Source: Halomonas sp. LBP4 (GTDB taxonomy: Bacteria > Pseudomonadota > Gammaproteobacteria > Pseudomonadales > Halomonadaceae). From it: a stretch of DNA of 64,000 nt. The stretch is taken from NCBI RefSeq assembly GCF_003202205.1, contig NZ_PDOG01000001.1:864459-928458 (forward strand). The letters run 5' to 3'. A model generated the notes under the pieces. That model did no database searches, was not told the origin of the DNA, and saw only the letters and a program-made list of their open reading frames with translations. Positions 54,722-62,431 of the stretch are shown piece after piece. Numbering within the stretch: the first letter of the stretch is position 1; every line of letters begins with the position of its first letter. The translations under genes and the position numbers were made by a program.

Positions 54722-55483
54722 ATGTCAGACCAGAAGATCCTTTCGCGCCGCTACTGGTTGGGCGGTAAGCGCGCCGCCGAGCAGGATCGGTTCTTTCGGG
54801 AAGCGCTCGATCCGCTGGGCTGGGAGCAGGGTGACGCCGATCACTGGGATGCCGGGTGGTTCACCGGCATGCCCGACCCTGCCCAGTTCAAGCGAGTATC
54901 GCCACAGCGCAAGCTCAACCACTTTCCCGGGAATAGTGCCCTCACGGTGAAAAGCCGCCTGCACGACAGCTTGGCCGCCATGCGGGCTCGAGTCATCGAG
55001 ACGTTCGGGCCCACGCACGAGGCCGTAGCGCGCCTGGACTTCTTTCCTCGGGTCTATTCCATGCCGAAGGACTACCATGCCTTTCAGCAGGCAGCCCTGT
55101 CAGCCCCCGACAAGCGCTGGATTCTCAAGCCCAAGAATAAAGTGGTGGCCTCGCGATTGACGCTGGCCAAGCTTGGTCCGGCGGTGATCGCCTACCTGGC
55201 CCGAGAGGCCGCCTCGGCTCATCGCATGACTGCGCCTGACGCCGCTCATGGACACGTATCGACCCTGGACACCTTGGGTGCCCTGCTGCCGTCCTGTTTT
55301 ACCGCCGACGGCAAGCCGCTGGATACGGCCACCGTGACAGCGCTGGCCGACTGGCTTTCCCGTTGCGAGCGGCGCGCGGTCGAGGTGGATGACGAGGCCG
55401 ATTCGGCTCAGGTGCTGGCCGAGTCATTGAAAGAGTTCCTGGCGCCCCAGCATGCACCAGCCGGGATCGCCGCAACATCGTGA
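54722..55483 (+). pseudogene. Internally deleted TTL-ligase homologue (locus B)
   Basis: 253 aa, open from ATG (GGAGG upstream) to stop but missing most of the enzyme. Residues 1-136 match the N-terminus of the 803-aa protein (RYWLGGKRAAEQDRFFREAL; ending RWILKPKN). The frame then jumps to the part equivalent to residues about 600-627 (VVASRLTLAKLGPAVIAYLA) and again to about 727-770 (STLDTLGALLPSCF, DTATVTALADWLS). Both deletions, about 460 and 100 residues, are in frame. The ATP-grasp core, PqqD-like and HprK-like domains are lost, so no ligase activity is expected. Confidence 0.8.
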
Positions 55484-55534
55484 AACCGCTTATTCCGCTG
55501 CGTATTCAGCGATACATGCCAAGGAGATGACAAT

Positions 55535-55966
55535 ATGCAAAGTGATATCACCACGCCCCATAAGGACCCGTTGCCTGTCGAGCGGCATGCGCACTGGATA
55601 CTTCGTTTCGCCCTGGCCAGCGTCTTTCTTTACCTGGGGATTGACAAGTTCATGGGCAGCGGCATCGGGGCATTTTCCCGCCTGATGGAGCTGCCTGTGG
55701 TGCTGGGAACTGCCGTGGCGCTCGGAGAGATTACCGCCGGGCTCCTGATCCTGCTCGGTGGGATGATGGCTAATCCGTTGGGCGATCTGGCCACCCGGTA
55801 AGGGGCGCTGATCATGGTCCCGCCCCTGCTGGGCGCCATTTTCATGGTGTACTGGGGACAGTGGCATTTCATGGCCACAGCGATGCATCCGCTGGGCGGC
55901 ATGATGTTTCAAGCCACTCTCGTGCTAGTGGCGGCGTACCTGATGGCCAAGGGCAACAATGCCTGA
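55535..55966 (+). pseudogene. DoxX-family gene with in-frame stop (locus B)
   Basis: DoxX-type four-helix protein (WILRFALASVFLYLGIDKFM, ALGEITAGLLILLGGMM) with a TAA at 55799-55801 after GDLATR; the same frame then continues through LIMVPPLLGAIFMVYWGQWH and MFQATLVLVAAYLMAKGNNA to a stop at 55966. The second half is clearly the rest of the protein, so the gene has a nonsense mutation. Counterpart of 38077-38529 in locus A. Read-through or a split product is possible but not supported. Confidence 0.8.
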
Positions 55967-56054
55967 GCAAACCGCTTCCCTGCTGGGTCACTGCGGCCAG
56001 GCCAGGGACTCTTTCATCAAGTTACAACCCTGGCGCACTGGACCAGGAGCACAT

Positions 56055-56243
56055 ATGTCGGATGACAAGCGGCGAACCCTTCTCGAAAGCCTGTCAAAGG
56101 GCATCGCCTATACGGTACCGGTTATCGTGCTGGCCACGGGCGGCTCGGCTCTGCACGCGATCTATGCCGACACTGCCACCGAAAGCGGCTATCAGATGAT
56201 GGCCGAGGGTGAGGCAGAAGGTGAAGCCGAGGCTGAAGGCTGA
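56055..56243 (+). CDS. Short leader peptide with Glu-rich tail (locus B)
   Basis: 62 aa. Leader DDKRRTLLESLSKG plus hydrophobic IAYTVPVIVLATGGSALHAI matches those at 23758-24405 and 39846-40157. The tail is short, AEGEAEGEAEAEG, ending at the stop. ATG 56055 has AGGAG six bases before. The frame and ribosome site are intact although its neighbouring ligase and doxX genes are broken; any modification would have to come from the locus A enzyme. Confidence 0.75.
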   Translation: MSDDKRRTLLESLSKGIAYTVPVIVLATGGSALHAIYADTATESGYQMMAEGEAEGEAEAEG

Positions 56244-56415
56244 TCCCTCGTCCAACGTCTGAATGGGAAGCTGGAGCCTGGAGGCATGCGAAAGACTGGC
56301 TCTGGCTTCCCTCCCTCCCCCTTCCACCACTCTGACTGCACTGCATAGCGGACAGACTCAGAGAACCAACGGGAAAGGCACCATGTCATCCATTACCCAC
56401 ATGCCCTCATAGGAA

Positions 56416-56952
56416 ATGGAGGAACTCATCGAGGAGAACCTCCAGGCCCTGTCGCAGCTCAAGGACTTCGTGGCTGAGCTATCGCCGGTACACTACCGGC
56501 AAGCGTTCGGCGACCATGGACGGCACACCCTGGGCAAACACATTCGTCACCTCATCGATCATTACGATGCCTTGCTGGGTGACGGTACCTTGCCCGCCGA
56601 CGCCACGATCGACTACGAGCATCGCCAGCGCGATACGTCTCTCGAACAATCGCCGCTTCGTGCCGCCCAGCGTCTGGCCTGGATCGAGAGCAGGCTGCAA
56701 GGGCTAAAGCGAGAGTCTGTCCATGACGCCCTCCAGCTGGCATACCCTGCCGGCGGATCCACTCTGGATCTTGGTTCCAGCCTGGGACGTGAACTGGCCT
56801 TCCTGACCAGTCACACCATTCATCACATGGCGATCATCGGTCTGTTGGCGGAAAGCCTTGGCATCGGCCTACCCGAGGAGTTTGGCGTCCACCCCTCTAC
56901 GCTGCGGCACTGGCAGCGTGAATCGGCCGAACATTCCGCAAGGAGTGCCTGA
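56416..56952 (+). CDS. DinB-like four-helix metal protein (locus B)
   Basis: 178 aa, closely similar to the 39168-39737 product (LIEENLQALSQLKDFVAELS, GRHTLGKHIRHLIDHYDALL, RELAFLTSHTIHHMAIIGLL, FGVHPSTLRHWQRE). The same His candidates for metal binding are kept. Intact frame; start ATG 56416 is aligned with residue 12 of the paralogue, no better start upstream. Confidence 0.8.
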   Translation: MEELIEENLQALSQLKDFVAELSPVHYRQAFGDHGRHTLGKHIRHLIDHYDALLGDGTLPADATIDYEHRQRDTSLEQSPLRAAQRLAWIESRLQGLKRESVHDALQLAYPAGGSTLDLGSSLGRELAFLTSHTIHHMAIIGLLAESLGIGLPEEFGVHPSTLRHWQRESAEHSARSA

Positions 56953-57025
56953 AGAAGCCCCATGACCTGCCAGATTCCGAGCACCGCATGAGTCTGAGCC
57001 GTCGTTCAGGTTCCTGGCACCTTCC

Positions 57026-57973
57026 TTAGTCGCCCACCAGGCGCGACAGGGCAAAGCCGGCAATCGCCGTGTCCTGTACCCCGGTACCGGTCAGGTCGCA
57101 CACCGTGATGGTGGCGTCCGACAGGCGCAGCCGCTGGCCCTCGGCAATCACACGGCCCAGCTCGTGCACCTTGAAGGGGGCCTCCTTGCCCCCCAGTGCC
57201 TTGAGTTCGCCGTTGCTCTCGCTCTGGGCACGGGTGTCGCAGACGAAGGCATCGGCGCGGGTCAGCACCGACTCGTCGAGTTCGCGCTTCTCGGGACTGT
57301 CCGAGCCCATGGCGGTGACGTGCACACCCTCGGGGAGGTCCTGAGCCCACAGGAGCGGCTCCCGCGACGGCGTGGTGGTGACGATGATGTCGGCCCGCTC
57401 GCAGGCCGCATGAACGCTGTCGTGGATGTTCACCGCGAGCCCCCGGCCCCGCATCGTCTCGGCATAGGCCTCGGCGGCCTCACGACGGCGGGCCCAGACG
57501 TCGACGGTGTCGATGTCGCGCACCAGGCGCAGCGCCTCGACCTGGCGCTCGGCCTGCTCGCCGGCCCCCAGCACCGCCACCCGGCGACTGTTCGTCCGGG
57601 CAAGATGCCTGGCGGCGATGGCGCCGGCGAGCGCGGTGCGCACCAGGGTGAGATAGCCCGCGTCGAAGAGCACGGCGTCCACCAGGCCGGTCTTCGCCGA
57701 GAACACCATCATCAGGCCGTTGAGGCTCGGCAACCCCAGCTTCGGGTTGTCGAAGAAGCCCGGGCTGACCTTGATGGCGAAGCGCTCGGCGCCGCGGATA
57801 TGGGCGGTCTTGACGTCGACCTCGCCGTTGGACTCCTCGATGGCCATGGAGAGGATCGGCGGCTGGACGACCTCGCCGCGGCCCAGGGCGGCGAACCCCG
57901 CCTCCACGGCCGCCAGGGCGCCGTGGTCGATATGCACGGCCGCGGCAATGGCATCGTGGTGATAGAGTTGCAT
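57026..57973 (-). CDS. eutC: EutC, ornithine cyclodeaminase-like enzyme of (hydroxy)ectoine use
   Basis: 315 aa, mu-crystallin/ornithine cyclodeaminase family: substrate-side IKVSPGFFDNPKLGLPSLNG, NAD-binding RRVAVLGAGEQAERQVEAL, and IIVTTTPSREPLLWAQDLPEG then VTAMGSDSPEKREL. Directly after eutB, the standard eutBC pair that converts hydroxyectoine-derived intermediates toward ectoine-type ones. Start 57973 follows TGGAG; an upstream open frame continues through the 7-bp repeats and is not coding. Confidence 0.88.
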   Translation of the reverse strand: MQLYHHDAIAAAVHIDHGALAAVEAGFAALGRGEVVQPPILSMAIEESNGEVDVKTAHIRGAERFAIKVSPGFFDNPKLGLPSLNGLMMVFSAKTGLVDAVLFDAGYLTLVRTALAGAIAARHLARTNSRRVAVLGAGEQAERQVEALRLVRDIDTVDVWARRREAAEAYAETMRGRGLAVNIHDSVHAACERADIIVTTTPSREPLLWAQDLPEGVHVTAMGSDSPEKRELDESVLTRADAFVCDTRAQSESNGELKALGGKEAPFKVHELGRVIAEGQRLRLSDATITVCDLTGTGVQDTAIAGFALSRLVGD

Positions 57974-58005
57974 GAAAATCTCCAGACGGAAGAGGGAAGA
58001 ACAAA

Positions 58006-58054
58006 GCCCGTAGCCCGTAGCCCGTAGCCCGTAGCCCGTAGCCCGTAGCCCGTA
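58006..58054. repeat. Seven tandem copies of a 7-bp repeat between eutB and eutC
   Basis: GCCCGTA is repeated seven times without error, filling most of the 83-base gap between the eutB stop (58057) and the eutC start (57973), just upstream of the eutC ribosome site on the transcribed strand. Copy number could change by slippage. Confidence 0.95.
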
Positions 58055-58056
58055 GC

Positions 58057-59055
58057 TTATCGTCCCGCCAGCGCGCGGGCCCGGTCGAGGGTCTCGAGCG
58101 AGACGCCGTTGCCGGAGAGGATCAGCGCCACCTTCTGGCCGTGCACGTCCAGGCCATGCTCGGCCAGGGCGGCGAAGCCCACCGCCGCCGCACCCTCCAC
58201 CAGCAGCTTCTCGTGCTCGAGGATGTCGACCATGGCCTGGGCGATGGCGCCTTCCGAGACCTGCAGGTGGTCGTCCATCACCTCGCGCACCAGGGCGAAG
58301 GTACAACGATTGTCGAGCCCGATCCCGCCGCCCAGCGAATCACCGAGGCTTTCGACCTCCGCCACCTCGATGGGACGACCGGCCCGGAGGCTCTCCCACA
58401 TGGCCGCTCCCGCCGACAGGCTCACCCCGGTGATGCGTGTCGCCGGGCGGATCGTCTTCACCGCCGCACCGATGCCACCCAGCAGACCGCCGCCGGAGAG
58501 CCCGACGATGACCCGGTCCAGCTCGGGCCGATCCTCCATCAGCTCCAGGCCGATAGTGCCCTGGCCCGCGGCAATCAGCGGATCGTCGAAGGGCGGAATC
58601 AGCGTCATGCCCTGCTCGCGCACCAGTCGCTCGACCTCGCCGAAGGCCTCGTCCTGGCTCTGGCCGACACGCCGCACCTCGGCGCCCAGCGCCTCGATGG
58701 CCCGGACCTTGTTCTCCGGCACCAGCCGCGAGAGGCAGATCACCGCCGGCACGCCGAGGCGCGCGGCGGCATGGGCCACCGCCCGGCCGTGGTTGCCGGT
58801 GGAAGCGGTGGTCACCCCGGCCGAGAGCGACTCCCGACCATGCCGTTCGATCAACGCCGCGATCATATTGGTGGCGCCACGCAGCTTGAAGGCACCGGTC
58901 GGCTGGCAGGTCTCCAGCTTGAGCAACACCTCGGCGTCGAAGCGCGCCGACAGCGCCGCCGAGCGGACCAGCGGCGTGCGCACCACCTCGCCGGCGATGC
59001 GCCGGCGGGCCTGGTAGATCGCCGCCAGCGTCACGCCGTGTCTGGACTCAGCCAT
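58057..59055 (-). CDS. eutB: EutB, hydroxyectoine utilization dehydratase
   Basis: 332 aa PLP enzyme of the threonine dehydratase type: Schiff-base Lys in PTGAFKLRGATNMI, phosphate loop VIVGLSGGGLLGGIG, TTASTGNHGRAVAHAAARLG, and C-terminal LILSGNGVSLETL. No regulatory ACT domain. In the ectoine pathway EutB acts on hydroxylated intermediates with EutC. Start follows GGGAGACC. Located between doeD and eutC on one strand. Confidence 0.9.
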   Translation of the reverse strand: MAESRHGVTLAAIYQARRRIAGEVVRTPLVRSAALSARFDAEVLLKLETCQPTGAFKLRGATNMIAALIERHGRESLSAGVTTASTGNHGRAVAHAAARLGVPAVICLSRLVPENKVRAIEALGAEVRRVGQSQDEAFGEVERLVREQGMTLIPPFDDPLIAAGQGTIGLELMEDRPELDRVIVGLSGGGLLGGIGAAVKTIRPATRITGVSLSAGAAMWESLRAGRPIEVAEVESLGDSLGGGIGLDNRCTFALVREVMDDHLQVSEGAIAQAMVDILEHEKLLVEGAAAVGFAALAEHGLDVHGQKVALILSGNGVSLETLDRARALAGR

Positions 59056-59102
59056 TGAAAGGTCTCCCGATCCCCATCCGGATACTCTTCACCATACAAG
59101 AA

Positions 59103-59126
59103 CGCCGCGGGGGACACCCCGCGGCG
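59103..59126 (-). terminator. Hairpin between doeD and eutB
   Basis: CGCCGCGGGG pairs with CCCCGCGGCG around GACA/TGTC loop bases, in the short gap between doeD stop and eutB start. Followed on the minus strand by a weak T-rich TTCTTG; could attenuate read-through from doeD into eutBC. Confidence 0.55.
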
Positions 59127-59144
59127 ACAGGCCCCCACGCCGGT

Positions 59145-60557
59145 TCAGGCGGCCTTGATATCGCCCGAGCGGAGCAGCTCGTCGGCCACCCTGCCCACGG
59201 CGCGACTGGCGCGGGCGACGATCTCGTCGACCTCGGCGCGGCTGGTGGTGAGCGGCGGCGCGAAGCCGAGTATGTCACCCTGCGGCATGGCACGGGCGAT
59301 CAGGTTTTCCTCCAGCGCCGCGGCGGCGATGCGCGGGCCGACCTTGAGCGCCGGATCGAAGGCCTGACGCCTGGCGGGGTCGGCGGCGAACTCCAGGGCG
59401 GCCAGCATGCCCACGCCACGCACATGGCCGACGATGGGGCTATCGCCGAACGCCTTCGCCATGGCCTGCTGCAGGTAGGCGCCGGTCTCGGCGGCGTTGG
59501 CGGTCAGGCCCTCGCGCTCGATGATCGCCAGGTTGGCCAGGCCGGCGGCACAACCCAGGGCGTGACCGGAGTAGGTCCAGCCGTGGCCGATGGGGCCGAA
59601 CTCGCCGGTGCCCTGCTCGAGCACCTTCCACACGCGGTCGCCGACGATCACCCCGGAGAGCGGCTGGTAGGCGCTGGTCAGCCCCTTGGCCACGGTGATC
59701 AGGTCGGGCTTGATACCGTAGAAGTGACTGCCGAAGTCGGTGCCGATACGCCCGAAGCCGCACACCACCTCGTCGGCGATCAGCAGCACGTCGTACTTGG
59801 CGAGCACCGCCTGGATCTCCGCCCAGTAGCCCTCCGGCGGCGGCACGATGCCACCGGTGCCGAGCACCGGCTCGCCGATGAAGGCGGCCACGGTGTCGGG
59901 CCCCTCCGTGAGGATCATCTCCTCGAGCTTCGTCGCACAGTGCTTCGAGAACTCGCGCTCGGTCATGCCTTCGAGCTCCGCCGCCCGCTGGTAGTAGAAC
60001 GGCGCCTCGGTATGACGGATGGTCTCGATGGGCAGGTCGAAGTGGTCGTGGAACGCCTTGAGGCCGGTCAGCGAGCCGGAGGCGATGCCGGAGCCGTGGT
60101 AGCCGCGCATGCGCGAGATGACCTTCTTCTTCTGCGGACGACCGAGCACGTTGTTGTAGTAGCGCACGATCTTCAGTTGGGTCTCGTTGGCATCGCTGCC
60201 GGACATCCCGTAGTAGACCTTGGACATACCGGGGCCTGCCAGCTCGAGAATCTTCTCGGAGAGCGCGATCTGCGGCTCGTTGGAGTGCCCCACATAGGTG
60301 TGATAGTAGGAAAGCTCCAGGGCCTGCCGGTAGATGGCTTCGGCCACCTCGGTGCGGCCATAGCCGATGTTGACGCAGTAGAGGCCGGCGAAGCCGTCGA
60401 TGAACTCGCGGCCGTCCTTGTCGACGATGGTGATGCCCTGGCCGCCGGTGATCACGCGGCCCGGCGCATCGCCATGGGCGAAGTCGCGCAGGTGGGTGGA
60501 AGCGTGGAAGGTCACCTTGCGGTCGCGCTCGATCAATTCCTTGTGCTGCTGGCTCAT
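59145..60557 (-). CDS. doeD: Class III aminotransferase of ectoine degradation
   Basis: 470 aa PLP transaminase: FIDGFAGLYCVNIGYGR, GMSGSDANETQLKIVRYYNN, SRMRGYHGSGIASGSLTG, metal/PLP Asp in LLIADEVVCGFGRIGTDF and catalytic Lys in DLITVAKGLTSAYQPLSG. In ectoine catabolism DoeD transaminates diaminobutyrate to aspartate semialdehyde, fitting the neighbouring semialdehyde dehydrogenase. I use ATG 60557; a GTG lies one codon earlier. Separated from doeC by a 270-base structured gap. Confidence 0.88.
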   Translation of the reverse strand: MSQQHKELIERDRKVTFHASTHLRDFAHGDAPGRVITGGQGITIVDKDGREFIDGFAGLYCVNIGYGRTEVAEAIYRQALELSYYHTYVGHSNEPQIALSEKILELAGPGMSKVYYGMSGSDANETQLKIVRYYNNVLGRPQKKKVISRMRGYHGSGIASGSLTGLKAFHDHFDLPIETIRHTEAPFYYQRAAELEGMTEREFSKHCATKLEEMILTEGPDTVAAFIGEPVLGTGGIVPPPEGYWAEIQAVLAKYDVLLIADEVVCGFGRIGTDFGSHFYGIKPDLITVAKGLTSAYQPLSGVIVGDRVWKVLEQGTGEFGPIGHGWTYSGHALGCAAGLANLAIIEREGLTANAAETGAYLQQAMAKAFGDSPIVGHVRGVGMLAALEFAADPARRQAFDPALKVGPRIAAAALEENLIARAMPQGDILGFAPPLTTSRAEVDEIVARASRAVGRVADELLRSGDIKAA

Positions 60558-60578
60558 CACGTTCTCTCTTCTGTCAGG

Positions 60579-60599
60579 CTCCCCGGCTCCGCCGGGGAG
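60579..60599 (-). promoter_or_regulatory. Hairpin in the doeD leader
   Basis: CTCCCCGG/CCGGGGAG stem with a five-base loop lies 22 bases upstream of the doeD start. It may stabilise the mRNA or end transcripts from doeC; no T-run. Confidence 0.4.
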
Positions 60600-60663
60600 G
60601 TGTTCAATTCTTTAGTGCTGCTCTCTGCTGCAGATGCCGGGGCAGTCCATCGAGCGATATCTA

Positions 60664-60794
60664 CCCAAGGGCGCTGGCGCGAGCGTAGCGGCACGCGGCG
60701 ATCGACAGGGATGTCGATCGAGAGCCGGCAAGAGGGACCTTGTTCCGGCTCGACGCGTAAGCCGCCAGCGCAGCGTCAGGGTTTCGCCCTTGGG
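60664..60794. repeat. 131-bp nested palindromic intergenic element
   Basis: The ends (CCCAAGGGCG and CGCCCTTGGG) are exact inverted repeats, followed inside by GCTGGCGC/CGCCAGCGC. Within lie two further hairpins: CGATCGACA-GGGA-TGTCGATCG and GCCGG-CAAG...CTTG-TTCCGGC. No T-run or gene. Looks like a structured repetitive element (REP/MITE-like) inserted between doeC and doeD. Confidence 0.7.
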
Positions 60795-60829
60795 CATCGC
60801 GAGATAGGCTGCGCTGGCAGCCCATAACG

Positions 60830-62323
60830 CTAGCTGCCGGAAACAGAACCAAGCCCGCCCAGGCAGTAATACTTGGTTTCCAGATACTCGTCGATGCCGG
60901 TGATGCCGCCCTCGCGCCCCAGCCCCGACTGCTTGACGCCGCCGAAGGGCACGGGCGGGCCGGTCATCTTCACCGAGTTGACGCTGACCATGCCGAACTC
61001 CAGCGCCCGCAGCAGCTTCCAGATGCGGCGGATGTCGTGGGTATAGACATAGGCGGCCAGCCCATACTCGGTGTCGTTGGCCATCTCGATCACCTGATCG
61101 TCGTCCGAGTAGGCGGTCACCCCGGCCACCGGCGCGAAGTTCTCCTCGCGCCACACCATCATCTGCGGCGTCACACCGGTCAGCAGCACCGGCATGAAGA
61201 AGTTCTCGCCCGGGGCCTGGCCCTGGTCGCCGGCCACCAGGGTGGCGCCCTGGGAGAGAGCGTCGTCGACGATGGCCGCGGCCTTGTCCACCGCCTGGCG
61301 GTGGATCAGCGGGCCCAGGTCGACCTCGCTCTCCAGGCCGTTGCCCACGGTCAGGGCCGCCATGCGCTCGACGAAGTGCTCGACGAAGGCGTCGTGGATC
61401 GACTCGTGGACCAGGATCCGGTTGGCCGCCAGGCAGTCCTGACCGGCGGTCTGGAACTTGGCCGCCACCGCCGCAAAGGCGGCTTCCCGGGGATCCATGT
61501 CCGGCCCGACGATGAAGGGCGCATTGCCCCCCAGCTCCAGCGACACCCGCTTGACGGTGCCCGCACACTGCTCCAGCAGCAGCCGGCCGACCCGGGTGGA
61601 ACCGGTGAAGGAGAGTGCCTTGATGCGCTCCTCGGCACACAGGATCTTCGACACCTCGGCCGCCTCACCCAGCACCACGTTGAACACCCCGGCCGGGATA
61701 CCGGCGCGTTCGGCCAGCTCGGCCAGCGCCAGGGCCGAGAACGGCGTCTCGCCGGCCGGCTTGACGATCACCGGGCAGCCGGCCGCCATGGCGGCGGCGG
61801 CCTTGCGGGTGATCATCGCCAGCGGGAAGTTCCAGGGCGTGATCAGGGCGGCGATGCCCACCGGCTCCTTGAGGGTGCCGAGGGCGGCATTGGGGATATG
61901 GCTGGGGATGGTCTCGCCGAAGGTACGCTTGCCCTCCTCGGCGAACCAGCGCACGAAGCTGGCACCGTACTCCACCTCGCCGCGGGCATCCGGCAGCGGC
62001 TTGCCCTGCTCCAGGGTCATGATGGTGGCCAGGTCCTCGCGGTGGGCCTGCAGCAAATCGTACCAGGCCAGCAGGCGCTCACAGCGCTCGTCGGCACGCA
62101 GCGCCCGCCAGTGCACGAAGGCGGCATTGGCGGCGTCCACGGCCTCGCGGATCTGGTGAGCCTCCAGCCAGGGGATGTGCCCGATGGCCTCGCCGGTGGC
62201 CGGATCGAACACGGCCGCCTCGCGGCCACCGTCACCGTGGGTCCACTTGCCGTCGACATAGGCATACTGGCGGAACAGACGCGGATCGACCAGTGCGTTG
62301 GACAGGGTCTTGGACAGTTTCAT
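60830..62323 (-). CDS. doeC: NAD-dependent semialdehyde dehydrogenase of ectoine degradation
   Basis: 497 aa aldehyde dehydrogenase: LITPWNFPLAMITRKAAAAM, GSTRVGRLLLEQCAG, general-base Glu in VSLELGGNAPFIV, nucleophile Cys in FQTAGQDCLAANRI, and WREENFAPVAGV, closing with GREGGITGIDEYLETKY. Close to succinate-semialdehyde dehydrogenases; with doeD next door the likely substrate is aspartate semialdehyde, giving aspartate. Start 62323 after GGGGAGG. First of doeC-doeD-eutB-eutC. Confidence 0.87.
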   Translation of the reverse strand: MKLSKTLSNALVDPRLFRQYAYVDGKWTHGDGGREAAVFDPATGEAIGHIPWLEAHQIREAVDAANAAFVHWRALRADERCERLLAWYDLLQAHREDLATIMTLEQGKPLPDARGEVEYGASFVRWFAEEGKRTFGETIPSHIPNAALGTLKEPVGIAALITPWNFPLAMITRKAAAAMAAGCPVIVKPAGETPFSALALAELAERAGIPAGVFNVVLGEAAEVSKILCAEERIKALSFTGSTRVGRLLLEQCAGTVKRVSLELGGNAPFIVGPDMDPREAAFAAVAAKFQTAGQDCLAANRILVHESIHDAFVEHFVERMAALTVGNGLESEVDLGPLIHRQAVDKAAAIVDDALSQGATLVAGDQGQAPGENFFMPVLLTGVTPQMMVWREENFAPVAGVTAYSDDDQVIEMANDTEYGLAAYVYTHDIRRIWKLLRALEFGMVSVNSVKMTGPPVPFGGVKQSGLGREGGITGIDEYLETKYYCLGGLGSVSGS

Positions 62324-62431
62324 GCGGGACCTCCCCTTGCACACCGGCGACGAGATCGAACGCCGGTGATGACGAAAACGACCGGCGGCCCGCAGGCCGC
62401 GCGATGAAGTCATGGTAAGGGAGGTCGTCGC

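Noticed and set aside
58006-58054. CRISPR-like array at the heptamer repeats
   Set aside because: Units are 7 bp with no spacers, so it is a microsatellite.
57974-58306. N-terminal extension of EutC through the heptamer repeats
   Set aside because: The extension reads antisense-like Arg/Gly-rich sequence inside eutB and the repeats; family homology begins at the Met at 57973.
59055-60827. Plus-strand 590-codon frame opposite doeD
   Set aside because: Antisense shadow of the aminotransferase; no domain pattern.
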